The notes under the pieces are model-generated. The model saw only the letters and a list, made by a program, of their open reading frames with translations, had not been told where the DNA came from and made no database searches. 64,000 bases of DNA, taken from the NCBI RefSeq assembly GCF_001693275.1, contig NZ_CP016477.1:310001-374000 (forward strand). The letters run 5' to 3'. The translations under genes were made by a program, and so were the position numbers. The DNA comes from Picosynechococcus sp. PCC 7117 (GTDB lineage Bacteria > Cyanobacteriota > Cyanobacteriia > Cyanobacteriales > MRBY01). Of the stretch, positions 18,895 to 27,457 are shown piece after piece; within the stretch, counting starts at the first letter, position 1; each line of letters begins with the position of its first letter.

Positions 18895-18976
18895 GTCCTG
18901 CAATAATGCCTAAAAAGTGCCTGTGCGGCGTCACTTGATTTTAATCATAAGCGATTCACCTCCCAACTTTTGTTCC

Positions 18977-19558
18977 ATGACCGTTGCTTTCTCTGCATTG
19001 TCCCATCCCTCAATGGCAGCCTTTTTCCCCGCCTTCGATAGCCTGTTTTCCACCCAAGGCATCATGGTGATGTTGCTCTGTGCCTATGGGGTCGCCATGT
19101 GGATGTTTCTGACCACAGCCCCCAAAGTCCACACGATTATGGTCTCGGATCTAGAAGTGGCCAGGGGATTTTATGAAGGAATTTTGCAGCTCCCCGTCGC
19201 CGATGTCCCCCTCCACTACTACTACAACTATGAACAAACCCTAGGGGCCGCCAGCCTTGACCCGATGTATATGGGGGCCAGTCCCATGGCGATGGGCCGC
19301 ACTGAAACCTTGGGGGGGGCAGACGGGTTATGGTATCAACTGAAAAAAAATACCCAACTCCATGTGGTATCTGGGGCGAGCCTTGGAAAAAAGAATCGCC
19401 AACGCCACGTTTGTTTCGATAAGGATTGTTTAGAAGCGCTCCTGCTCCGTGTCCAAGCCCGCCGTCTCAAATATAAAATTCGCCAGGAAAAACCCTTAAA
19501 CTTTCTGGTCAAAGACTGGGATGAACGGGTGATCGAACTCGCAGAAGTCATTAATTAA
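18977..19558 (+). CDS. Glyoxalase-like domain protein with an N-terminal membrane segment
   Basis: About 193 residues. Near residues 30-50 there is one hydrophobic segment (IMVMLLCAYGVAMWMFL). After it, PKVHTIMVSDLEVARGFYEGILQLPVADVP is the start of a VOC/glyoxalase-fold domain. The usual metal-binding residues are not obvious, so enzyme activity is doubtful. ATG 18977 is preferred; the frame is open to GTG 18917. It converges on nadB with 15 bp between stops. Confidence 0.65.
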   Translation: MTVAFSALSHPSMAAFFPAFDSLFSTQGIMVMLLCAYGVAMWMFLTTAPKVHTIMVSDLEVARGFYEGILQLPVADVPLHYYYNYEQTLGAASLDPMYMGASPMAMGRTETLGGADGLWYQLKKNTQLHVVSGASLGKKNRQRHVCFDKDCLEALLLRVQARRLKYKIRQEKPLNFLVKDWDERVIELAEVIN

Positions 19559-19573
19559 CTCGCTATAGGTTTA

Positions 19574-21247
19574 TCAACGTAACGGCCCCAGGCGCGACGG
19601 TGCAGAACGTTGCAACGTTTCCCCTTCAACTAACGTATGCACTTGCCAAGGGACTTCAGCGTTGGGATAGTCGGTGCGATAGTGCCCACCACGGCTTTCG
19701 GTACGCCAGAGGGCACTCTTGAGGATTAAGAGGGCAACATCGGTGAGATTACAGGTTTCTGCGTAGAGACGAATTTGCGCCTCGGCATCGGGATGCCTTA
19801 GATGGATTTGCTGTGGGGGATGGCCCTGAAGAAATTGCGCCAGGGGCATTTGCTGGAGTTGTTTTTGCCAGGTGCTTACCTGGGCGATCGCCTCCTGTAA
19901 GATTTTTTGTTCTCGACAAATACCAGCGCTTTGCCAGAGCAATAGGGGGAGATCGGCCCGGATCGTTTGCACTTTAACGGATAATTTTTTCCAGCTTGCG
20001 GTGATGGTCTGGATCTCAGGATCTTGTACCGCTAGGGTCGATGGTTTTGGCTGGAGATCCCGCAGTTGCGCCGCAAAAACCAGACATTCTAGCAAGGAGT
20101 TACTCGCGAGACGGTTCGCCCCATGGACGCCCGTACTTGCGGTTTCGCCAATGGCATAGAGCCCTGGAATCGAGGTTTCACAGTCTGTATTGGTGGTAAT
20201 CCCTCCCATCCAATAGTGGGCGGCGGGGGCCACAGGAATCGGCTCCGTAAAAACATCCACCCCCCACTCGGCACACATCCGAATAATGTTCGGGAAGCGA
20301 CGGCGGATTTTTTCGGCGGGGATCACACTCAGATCGAGGTAAACATGGGCATTGGCCGGATCACCGGCATTTTCGGCTAGGTAGCTAAAAATAGCGCGAC
20401 TGACCACATCACGGGGGGCGAGTTCACCGTCGGGATGGTAGTCAAAGGCAAAGCGATCGCCATTAAACCCCAATAAATGCGCCCCTTCACCCCGTACCGC
20501 CTCACTAATCAAAAAATGGGGGGCGTTCGGTTTCGTTAAGGCCGTGGGATGAAACTGAAAAAATTCGAGATCCCGCAACTGGGCACCTGCCCGCCAGGCT
20601 AGGGCCACCCCATCCCCGGTACTGACAGTGGGATTTGTGGTTTGGGCAAAAATTTGGCCGCCACCGCCTGTCGCTAAAATTACGGCTCCTGCGGCAATCC
20701 ATTGGATGTGGTGATCAAATAAAACACTGACCCCTTGGCATCGGCCCGTTTCATTGCGCCAGAGTTGGAGGGCAAAGGCCTGGGAAACAATGTGAATGTT
20801 CGGACGTTCAACCACCTGCTCGATCAAGGTGGTAATGATCGCTTTGCCGGTGGTGTCGGCAGAATGTAACACCCGGGGGCGGGAATGGGCGGCCTCCAGG
20901 GTCATCGCCAGTTCCCCATCCCTACGGTCAAAGGCGACTCCCATGGCCACCAGATGATCAATGGCTTCCTTCGCGTGGTTAACTAAAAACTCAACAGCCT
21001 CAGGGTCACACAGGCCCGCCCCCGCCTTGAGGGTGTCTTGGAAATGTAATTCTGGGGAATCCATCGGGGCGATCGCCGCCGCAATCCCGCCCTGGGCCCA
21101 CTTACTCGATCCAGTGCGTAGCTTTGCCTTTGTGATGAGACCCACCTGTAAATGACTCGGCAAGGACAAGGCTGCATACAAGCCCGCTGCGCCACTCCCA
21201 ATGACAACAACATCAAATTGAGTCGGCAAATTGGTCACGCTGGTCAT
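19574..21247 (-). CDS. nadB: L-aspartate oxidase
   Basis: A 557-residue flavoprotein for the first step of NAD synthesis (aspartate to iminoaspartate). The FAD-binding dinucleotide fold is VVVIGSGAAGLYAALSLP near residue 15. Active-site blocks SKWAQGGIAAAI, HSRPRVLHSADTTGKAI and HYWMGGITTNTDCETSIPGLYAIGE are present, and the succinate-dehydrogenase-like C-terminal helical domain is complete. It is monocistronic; other nad genes are not in the window. Confidence 0.95.
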   Translation of the reverse strand: MTSVTNLPTQFDVVVIGSGAAGLYAALSLPSHLQVGLITKAKLRTGSSKWAQGGIAAAIAPMDSPELHFQDTLKAGAGLCDPEAVEFLVNHAKEAIDHLVAMGVAFDRRDGELAMTLEAAHSRPRVLHSADTTGKAIITTLIEQVVERPNIHIVSQAFALQLWRNETGRCQGVSVLFDHHIQWIAAGAVILATGGGGQIFAQTTNPTVSTGDGVALAWRAGAQLRDLEFFQFHPTALTKPNAPHFLISEAVRGEGAHLLGFNGDRFAFDYHPDGELAPRDVVSRAIFSYLAENAGDPANAHVYLDLSVIPAEKIRRRFPNIIRMCAEWGVDVFTEPIPVAPAAHYWMGGITTNTDCETSIPGLYAIGETASTGVHGANRLASNSLLECLVFAAQLRDLQPKPSTLAVQDPEIQTITASWKKLSVKVQTIRADLPLLLWQSAGICREQKILQEAIAQVSTWQKQLQQMPLAQFLQGHPPQQIHLRHPDAEAQIRLYAETCNLTDVALLILKSALWRTESRGGHYRTDYPNAEVPWQVHTLVEGETLQRSAPSRLGPLR

Positions 21248-21571
21248 TCCTTTGGGCAGTGGGTGGGCAATAAATTCTAATCACTATAGCTTTAAACCGC
21301 GGCGAACTGTGAGTTGTCCTTGACTACCCATGACGCCTGGTTGATTTCAAGGCGATGGCGCAAAAGAAAAACATTTCTGCCATTGAATTCACAAAAAAAA
21401 TCCCCCCAGAACGGAGGGACTTGCTTTTTTTTCGGGGTGTTGGGAAATTTTCCTGGCTGAAACTAACGGTAAGTTAGCCATTGGGAAAATAACTTGAAGC
21501 TATAGCCGCAGTAGATGAATATCATGGGCAAAATTAACCGAAATCAACAAATTTTCAGTGAAAGTTTCGAT
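21248..21571. other. Gap between dps and nadB
   Basis: About 320 bp that hold the nadB promoter and the dps terminator (listed separately). No gene or RNA was recognised. Confidence 0.5.
21393..21419 (-). terminator. Intrinsic terminator downstream of dps
   Basis: On the minus strand TCCCTCC-GTTCT-GGGGGGA forms a seven-pair stem followed by eight T. On the plus strand the same stem is followed six bases later by eight T, so it may act in both directions. Confidence 0.8.
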
Positions 21572-22063
21572 TTATCGCACAATGCTACTGAGCATCCAAG
21601 CTTGTTTCTCATGATCGCGGATCCGGCCACTGAGGAGTTCTACTGTAGAAACATCGTGGTTTTGTTCTGCCTGTTGCAGGACGCCCTTCAGCTTCTCGGT
21701 CAGGGTGATGTGGTCATTCGATAGCTCGGCGATCATTTCTTCGGCGCTGGCTAAACCACTGGCCTCCTTGAGAGAACTCAATTCTAGGAACTGATGGAAG
21801 GAACCAGGGGCGGATAAGCCTAAGACCCGGATACGTTCGGCAATGTCATCTACGGCGATCGCCAAGGCTTGATACTGCTCTTCAAGTAGGTTGTGAATAC
21901 CGTAGAACAGATTCCCTTGGACGTTCCAGTGGAAATTCTGGGTCTTTAGGTAAAGCAAATAGGTATCTGCCAGAATGTGGGACAGAGATTGGGCGATCGT
22001 TAAGGATGCCTCTTGGTTTTGGGTCGTTGTACCAGTGGTGGGGGCTTGTAAAGTCGTAGCCAT
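21572..22063 (-). CDS. dps: Dps family ferritin-like protein
   Basis: A 163-residue four-helix protein. Ferroxidase-site residues are visible in LKTQNFHWNVQG, and in YQALAIAVDDIAERIRVLG (D and E spaced as in Dps). Dps 12-mers store iron and consume peroxide, protecting DNA. A strong AGGAGG lies ten bases before the ATG. It is the last gene of a three-gene stress group on the minus strand, and its leader contains two hairpins (22115-22190). Confidence 0.92.
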   Translation of the reverse strand: MATTLQAPTTGTTTQNQEASLTIAQSLSHILADTYLLYLKTQNFHWNVQGNLFYGIHNLLEEQYQALAIAVDDIAERIRVLGLSAPGSFHQFLELSSLKEASGLASAEEMIAELSNDHITLTEKLKGVLQQAEQNHDVSTVELLSGRIRDHEKQAWMLSSIVR

Positions 22064-22114
22064 AAAATATTTTCCTCCTAATGTTGTTAAAGGGATTTGG
22101 TAAATGGGTTAGAG

Positions 22115-22190
22115 AGGCCCGGTTAGCAGGGTGAAGTCATTCGCTCCGACCCCCGGGCTAAACAGAGTTGTGTTCTAGGACAAACTCTGC
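22115..22190 (-). promoter_or_regulatory. Structured leader between the YflT/ChaB gene and dps
   Basis: Two inverted repeats stand in this gap. One pairs GCCCGG (22117-22122) with CCGGGC (22153-22158), with a smaller GGGT/ACCC stem inside. The other pairs CAGAGTT (22163-22169) with AACTCTG (22183-22189), extended by TGT/ACA. No strong U tract follows on the minus strand, so attenuation, RNA processing or mRNA stability are all possible. Confidence 0.45.
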
Positions 22191-22257
22191 TTTAAGGTTT
22201 TTTAGAATTCATGGTTCTTAAATGCTTCAGCGTGCTCACTGTGAGTCAAGGTTTAAC

Positions 22258-23079
22258 CTAGGCCTGTTGTAGGGTTTTGGGTTTTGCCCAGATGCCCTGG
22301 CTGTTCTGTTCGTATTCATCTTCGACCCGCATCCAAGCGCGGTAGGCAGCGACGTGTTGATTTTGCTTCTCTGTGTAGACCTGGTTGTAAACCTCGACAA
22401 AGGTTTCTTGGGCCGCATCAGCAAGGCGTGAGCGCACAGACTCCGGCAAATCCTCGGTTGAGCTGACTTTTCCAGTATCAAAGCGGGAGAGCAAGAAGTC
22501 TTTACAGGAGAGAATGTCTGTCCCGCCTTCCGCCTGGAAGAGACTTTCTAATTCTGTGGCAGTACCCTGACTTGTTTCGGCGGTCAGCATCAAGCCACCT
22601 GCTTTAATCTTCGTTTCGTAGATGGCTGCCTTTTCTTTGGGCATGCCGAGGCTAACGAGGGCAGAGATGAGTCCGACACCTGCACCACCGGCGATCGCCC
22701 CGCTAGTTGCGCCGAGGAGGGCCGCACCGATGGGGCCACCCGCGACCACCGTACCAATGAAAGGAACAAATAGGACACCGAAGCCACTCAGGGCACTAAA
22801 TAGGGTTCCGAAGAGGGCACCGTAGATTGCGCCGGACTGCAGACCTTCTTTAATGAAATCTGCCCGACCGAAGAAACCAGTGATTTGGGTTTCTGACTGC
22901 AGATTCTTACCGATGATGGAGATGTCTTCTCGTTTCACCCCCATATCGAGCAACTGCCTTAGTACTTTGTTTGCCTGTTGGCGATCCTCAAAGATCGCGG
23001 AAACAGTACAGGGTACTTTGGTCTGAAGATCAGCCGTTTGTTGATTGTTTTGGTTCTGATCAAGGGTTGCCGTAGTCAT
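22258..23079 (-). CDS. YflT-type stress protein fused to a ChaB domain
   Basis: 273 residues. Residues 20-190 carry a general-stress-17M/YflT-like alpha-beta half (VSAIFEDRQQANKVLRQLLDMGVKREDISII) and a glycine/alanine-rich hydrophobic hairpin (FGTLFSALSGFGVLFVPFIGTVVAGGPIGAALLG). Residues about 212-250 are a ChaB domain (LPESVRSRLADAAQETFVEVYNQVY), named after a cation-transport regulator. GGGAGGA precedes the ATG. Neighbours are dps and a coiled-coil stress-like gene. The combined role is probably membrane or envelope stress; this is inference. Confidence 0.8.
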   Translation of the reverse strand: MTTATLDQNQNNQQTADLQTKVPCTVSAIFEDRQQANKVLRQLLDMGVKREDISIIGKNLQSETQITGFFGRADFIKEGLQSGAIYGALFGTLFSALSGFGVLFVPFIGTVVAGGPIGAALLGATSGAIAGGAGVGLISALVSLGMPKEKAAIYETKIKAGGLMLTAETSQGTATELESLFQAEGGTDILSCKDFLLSRFDTGKVSSTEDLPESVRSRLADAAQETFVEVYNQVYTEKQNQHVAAYRAWMRVEDEYEQNSQGIWAKPKTLQQA

Positions 23080-23129
23080 GGATTATCCTCCCATTGTCTC
23101 TTGTTCGTGTTGCGTGGTGAGACAGAGGA

Positions 23130-23450
23130 TTAGAAGTTGTTGACAGCTTTCTGGAAGGATTGGTCTAACTCTTGCCAAGCACTTTCAAAGCCCTTCTGCA
23201 AGTCATCCCAGGCTGATTCGCTGGCATTCTGAAGTTCGTCGAATTTCTGTTGGGCAGCATCCCGCTTGGCGGTTAGCTCTTCGAGCATATTTTGGTATTT
23301 GAGTTTGCCGTCTGCCTCTGCTTGATCAACTTTGGCACGGAACTCATCAATGCGGGCGTCGATTTTATCAATCTGCGCTTTGACTTTCTCTTTATAGCGT
23401 TTTTGATTTTCTGCGTTTTGTTCTAGGGTTTTATTTAGTTGGTTAGCCAT
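23130..23450 (-). CDS. Small charged coiled-coil protein
   Basis: 106 residues, almost wholly helical and highly charged (KAQIDKIDARIDEFRAKVDQAEADGKLKYQ), ending in aromatic repeats (SAWDDLQKGFESAWQELDQSF). It resembles small cyanobacterial stress-induced coiled-coil proteins, but no function is known to me. ATG 23450 is preferred, with AGGAGG about 15 bases upstream; the frame is open to a TTG at 23501. It is first in the row with the YflT/ChaB and dps genes. Confidence 0.7.
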   Translation of the reverse strand: MANQLNKTLEQNAENQKRYKEKVKAQIDKIDARIDEFRAKVDQAEADGKLKYQNMLEELTAKRDAAQQKFDELQNASESAWDDLQKGFESAWQELDQSFQKAVNNF

Positions 23451-23892
23451 AAAGTAAGGCTTAAACCTCCTTGTTGATGTGTTCTTCAAAAAATCAAGCA
23501 CGGGTCAGATTCAAAGTTCAAAATGTTGTTTTGAAATCGAATTCGTTTTTGCTTGACTACACCTTTAATATTATGAAATATTCCGACTGAGTACATCTAT
23601 CGATAGACATAGATCGCTTCTGAAATGCTTATTTATCAAGGGTTTCAAATTTCAAAGGTATTGTTTTTGCAATATTTATTCGGTTTCCCGAACCTAAACC
23701 GAACCGTTTTTTTAAAGTCTTTCTGAATTGCTCAAAAAAGACTTTAACCATAATCTTTTATTGTTTAATTTTGCTCCCATATAATTTTAGCAAGCTGCCA
23801 CTAAATATCTGGGCGGATACAATAAAAAAGAGGCCGCCCGGATGACGACCCCCAGAAATTTTCTTTTTAGGCGTAAAATTTAAGCTGTTGAT
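23451..23892. other. AT-rich gap upstream of the stress gene group
   Basis: About 440 bp. It probably contains the promoter for the three-gene stress group and holds the DUF4079 gene's terminator. A perfect palindrome CTATCGATAG occurs near 23597. No gene was seen. Confidence 0.45.
23823..23851 (-). terminator. Terminator of the DUF4079 gene
   Basis: On the minus strand GGTCGTC pairs with GGCGGCC (two G-U pairs) around a short loop and is followed by TCTTTTTT. It lies about 40 bp past the stop. Confidence 0.7.
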
Positions 23893-24372
23893 TTAGAAGG
23901 ATAAACCGAGATTAATGCCGAGGGCAGCATGGACCACAAGGAGAGCGATCGCCGCCGACCCCACATAGGCATGCACCGTGCGCAGGGAATCTTTGCCGAG
24001 GAATTTTGTGATCGATAGCGCACCGTTGGCCATCAACATCCCAATGGCGATCGTGCCTGTCCAGAAGTGGGGACTTTCAAAAATTGGCTCTCCCTGCATG
24101 ACTAGAGAAAGAACACCCCCTGTCCAACCCAGGCTGATAAAGGTTGTGAGCCAGAGCGCTGCTTTTTTGTGCCAGTAGGCGCTCTCGTTTTTGTCGCTGA
24201 CATCTTCACTACGGCGAATCTGCCAACCCTTAACGGCGGCAGAACCACCGACGGCCACGATGACAATGCCCATCATCAAGGGATGCCCCCAGTGGGTAAC
24301 GATTTCTGGGATCGGTAAAGTATTGAACCAAGCGGCAATTGGTTCTAGATAAGGACGAATGAACTCACCCAT
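23893..24372 (-). CDS. DUF4079 family membrane protein
   Basis: 159 residues with four predicted membrane helices. Histidines occur at helix ends (THWGHPLMMG, TVHAYVGSAAIALLVVHAALG), a pattern like cytochrome-b561-type heme sites. This matches the cyanobacterial DUF4079 family, whose function is not established. ATG 24372. It stands alone between the folate cluster and the stress group. Confidence 0.8.
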   Translation of the reverse strand: MGEFIRPYLEPIAAWFNTLPIPEIVTHWGHPLMMGIVIVAVGGSAAVKGWQIRRSEDVSDKNESAYWHKKAALWLTTFISLGWTGGVLSLVMQGEPIFESPHFWTGTIAIGMLMANGALSITKFLGKDSLRTVHAYVGSAAIALLVVHAALGINLGLSF

Positions 24373-24497
24373 GTTATTTCTAAAAATTTTCTTAAAAAGT
24401 TTGCGTTCTCTATCTTAGAGGATTCGTTAAACCGCCCACGACTTTCGGCGAGAGGAAATATGGCCAATGGATCACAAATGGTTGGATGGAGTGACCG

Positions 24498-25049
24498 TTA
24501 GGCGATCGCCAAAATTTTTTCCCGGAGCGTTTGGTCTTCGGTGAAGGTCTGGTTGGTGGCTGCCAAATCATCCAAGAGGGGCTGCAGATAAACCCGGAGC
24601 GGCTGGGCATCATCGGGGAGGGAAAGGTCTGGGTTGATATCGAGGATGCCCTGGGTGAGGAACCAACGCTTTTTAATATCCGGATCTGGAATGACCAAAT
24701 TTTCCGCCTGGATCACCGCGTCATTAAAGAGCAAAATATCGAGATCCAGGGTGCGGGGGGCATATTTATCAGCAGTGCGGACTCTGCCGAGCTTTGTTTC
24801 GAGCGATCGCAAAATATCAAACTTAAATGCTGTCGCCTCGTACTCTGTTTCGACAAAGGCAACACAGTTAATGTAATAGGGCAGATCCTTGGTGGGGGCT
24901 TGGCCTGGGGCCGGAATCGCGTCCGTCACAAAACACCGCGAGACCGCTTTGAGCTGACAGAACTGCTTTAATTCCGTCATCGCTTGCAAGATATTGGCTT
25001 CCGGTTGAATATTCGAGGCGACGCTGAGGTAGACACGATTCTGGGCCAT
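24498..25049 (-). CDS. folK: 2-amino-4-hydroxy-6-hydroxymethyldihydropteridine pyrophosphokinase
   Basis: 183 residues. Family blocks are VYLSVASNIQPEANILQAM (pterin site), YYINCVAFVETEY, and the metal/ATP segment RTADKYAPRTLDLDILLFND. It transfers pyrophosphate from ATP to the pterin in folate synthesis. The start lies five bases after the folB stop, so the two are co-transcribed. The C-terminal 20 residues extend slightly past the core. Confidence 0.93.
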   Translation of the reverse strand: MAQNRVYLSVASNIQPEANILQAMTELKQFCQLKAVSRCFVTDAIPAPGQAPTKDLPYYINCVAFVETEYEATAFKFDILRSLETKLGRVRTADKYAPRTLDLDILLFNDAVIQAENLVIPDPDIKKRWFLTQGILDINPDLSLPDDAQPLRVYLQPLLDDLAATNQTFTEDQTLREKILAIA

Positions 25050-25054
25050 GGCTT

Positions 25055-25417
25055 TTAACGCTCCCGGTAGATGGTAACCGCCGAAGCCTTGGCAAAACGG
25101 AGGGCGCCGGGTTTATCAATGGTGACTTCTACCTTTTCGACAAGGGCATCGGTAAAGCAAATATCAGCGACGACCTGGGCCATTTTTTCGATCAAATTGT
25201 AGCTAGAAGGCTCAATGGCGGCCAAAATTGCCTTGGTGATTCGTTTGTAATCAACGGTGTCATCGATACTGTCGGTTTGGCCCGCTTTGGTGAGATCCGC
25301 ATGCATCACCACATTGATCACTACATCCTGTTTTTTGGTGCGTTCTTCCGGAAAAATGCCGATAATGCAGCGCAACAGCAGGTCACGAATATAAATTTTA
25401 TCGAGGCTTTTAGACAT
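25055..25417 (-). CDS. folB: Dihydroneopterin aldolase
   Basis: 120 residues. Characteristic blocks are IYIRDLLLRCIIGIFPEER at the start, VDYKRITKAI, and SYNLIEKMAQVVADICF with the catalytic Glu, then VTIDKPGALRFAKASAVTIYR. It makes hydroxymethyl-dihydropterin for FolK, encoded just downstream. Its start overlaps the end of the SDR gene by eight bases. Confidence 0.94.
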   Translation of the reverse strand: MSKSLDKIYIRDLLLRCIIGIFPEERTKKQDVVINVVMHADLTKAGQTDSIDDTVDYKRITKAILAAIEPSSYNLIEKMAQVVADICFTDALVEKVEVTIDKPGALRFAKASAVTIYRER

Positions 25418-26147
25418 AGAAATTTTCTCCTAGGTGAAACCCACCATCAACACAAATGACTTGGCCAGTGATGAAGTCATTTTTTAAATAAAACAGTACC
25501 GTCTGGGTAATATTGCGTGGATCACCAAACCGTCCCAGGGGGGTTTTTGCAATCACGGCTTGCACCCGCTCATCTCCCTCCGCATTAACTGGTGGCAAGA
25601 TGGGGCCTGGGGCGATCGCATTGACACGAACATTGGGGGCAAGCTCAAATGCTAACATCTTCGTGAAACTATGGAGCATCTTTTTGCTCAGGTGATAGGG
25701 CACGTGCTCATGGTCGTAGCCGTAGATGCGCGTATCAAGGAAATTAATCACATTCCCGTGGCTAGATTCTTTAGAAAAGAACGCTTTCGTCAACAGAAAA
25801 GGGTGCAGGGCGTGAACTTGAATATTGTCCCAGAGATTTTCTGGACTCAGGGCAAACAAACTTTCCGTATTAAACATCGAGGCATTATTAATCAAGATGT
25901 CTAGTTGGGGCGTTTTCGCTTTCACCGTCTCGATCATCGCCTCCACACTGTCCCGCTGGAGCAGATCCGCCGCCACAATATCCACCGAAATTGGCAAAGC
26001 TGAAAGCTCTTCGGCCAGTTGTTCTACCTCGGCTTGGGAAGAGCGGTAATGGAGGATGAGATTGATTCCTTCCTGGGCGAGGGTCCGGGCGATCGCCGCA
26101 CCGATGCGTTTTGCTCCCCCTGTGATTAAAGCGGTTTGTTGACTCAT
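25410..26147 (-). CDS. SDR oxidoreductase, pteridine-reductase-like (FolM-like candidate)
   Basis: About 245 residues. The cofactor motif TGGAKRIG, the NNAS motif (LINNASMF) and the catalytic YxxxK (PYHLSKK) are intact. The TGGxxRIG variant with a basic residue is typical of pteridine reductases (PTR1/FolM), which use NADPH. The gene overlaps folB and precedes folK, which supports a pterin or folate substrate. Candidate activities are dihydromonapterin, dihydrobiopterin or dihydrofolate reduction. ATG 26147; the open frame further upstream is not needed by the fold. Confidence 0.8.
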   Translation of the reverse strand: MSQQTALITGGAKRIGAAIARTLAQEGINLILHYRSSQAEVEQLAEELSALPISVDIVAADLLQRDSVEAMIETVKAKTPQLDILINNASMFNTESLFALSPENLWDNIQVHALHPFLLTKAFFSKESSHGNVINFLDTRIYGYDHEHVPYHLSKKMLHSFTKMLAFELAPNVRVNAIAPGPILPPVNAEGDERVQAVIAKTPLGRFGDPRNITQTVLFYLKNDFITGQVICVDGGFHLGENFYV

Positions 26148-26350
26148 GGTTCCCGTTCGGCAATTAAAACCCATAGAAGTTAACCTATTCTTTCTGGAGA
26201 AAGCAAGCGTGACCCGGATGATGCGTACCAACCGAGAGATCCGCCACCGCTGCCTGAAGATGTAACAGATGTACAGAGAACCTTTAAGCCAGGGAAACGG
26301 GAATGATAAAATTTGGAATACTTTTTTAGTAAAAGAGAGAGAAGGTCAAC

Positions 26351-27454
26351 GTGGTTCAAGTACCGATCAAGCCCACCCCGCAAACCCCCGCCCCCACCAC
26401 TGCAATTCCCAACGGCCCGGCCCTCGAAGCTTGGTTAAATGACTGGGCGCAGCGGATTATTAATGGCGATCGCCTCACCCGTACCGAAGCTCTCCGTCTC
26501 ACCGCCATCACTGGCCCCGAAAATATCCTCAAACTCTGTGCCGCTGCAGATTTGATCCGGCACGAATGCTGTGGCAATACCGTTGACCTCTGCAGCATTG
26601 TTAATGTCAAATCTGGCAGTTGCTCCGAAAACTGTAGTTTCTGTTCCCAGTCCGCCCACCACCCCGGCGAAGATTCCCCTGTGTATGGCCTCAAAACCGC
26701 CGAAGAAATTATTGAACAGGCCAAAGCAGCCGAAGCCGCTGGTGCCAAACGTTTTTGTCTCGTCAGCCAAGGCCGGGGCATTAAGTACAATAGCCCCAGA
26801 GACAATGAATTTGAGCAAATTTTAGAAACTGTGCGCCGCATCCAGGCAGAAACAGCGATCAAGCCCTGCTGTGCCCTCGGCGAAGTCACCCCAGAACAAG
26901 CCCAACAGCTCCGGGAAGCCGGCGTCACCCGCTACAACCACAACCTCGAAGCTTCGGAAAATTTCTTCCCCGATATCGTCACCACCCACAGTTGGCAAGA
27001 CCGGGTCGAAACCATCAAAAATCTCAAAGCAGCAGGCATTCAGGCGTGCAGCGGCGGCATCATGGGCCTCGGTGAAAGTTGGGAAGACCGGGTTGATTTG
27101 GCGATCGCCCTGCGGGATCTCGAAGTCGAATCTGTGCCTTTGAATCTCCTCAATCCCCGTCAGGGAACTCCCCTCGGAAGCAATGACCGCCTCGATGTCT
27201 ACGAAGCCCTCAAATGCATGGCAATCTTCCGGTTTATCTTGCCCGAACAAATTATCCGCTATGCTGGCGGTCGCGAAGCAGTGATGGGGGAACTACAACA
27301 TCTCGGCCTGAAGGCAGGCATTAACGCGATGCTCATTGGCCACTACCTCACCACCATGGGCCAACCCCCCGAACAGGATCAAGCAATGCTCGAATCCCTT
27401 GGCTTACAAGGGGGTGAAGCACCGATTCCTGGCCAATATTCCGCCGCCCAATAA
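26351..27454 (+). CDS. bioB: Biotin synthase
   Basis: 367 residues. Radical SAM enzyme that inserts sulfur into dethiobiotin. The SAM cluster is C91-x3-C95-x2-C98 (CSENCSFC). The second-cluster ligands are in the C-terminal barrel and conserved blocks YNHNLEAS and SGGIMGLGE are present. GTG start at 26351 with AAGG a few bases upstream. The extra proline-rich N-terminus of about 20 residues is typical of some cyanobacteria. bioY follows after three bases. Confidence 0.96.
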   Translation: MVQVPIKPTPQTPAPTTAIPNGPALEAWLNDWAQRIINGDRLTRTEALRLTAITGPENILKLCAAADLIRHECCGNTVDLCSIVNVKSGSCSENCSFCSQSAHHPGEDSPVYGLKTAEEIIEQAKAAEAAGAKRFCLVSQGRGIKYNSPRDNEFEQILETVRRIQAETAIKPCCALGEVTPEQAQQLREAGVTRYNHNLEASENFFPDIVTTHSWQDRVETIKNLKAAGIQACSGGIMGLGESWEDRVDLAIALRDLEVESVPLNLLNPRQGTPLGSNDRLDVYEALKCMAIFRFILPEQIIRYAGGREAVMGELQHLGLKAGINAMLIGHYLTTMGQPPEQDQAMLESLGLQGGEAPIPGQYSAAQ

Positions 27455-27457
27455 CCC

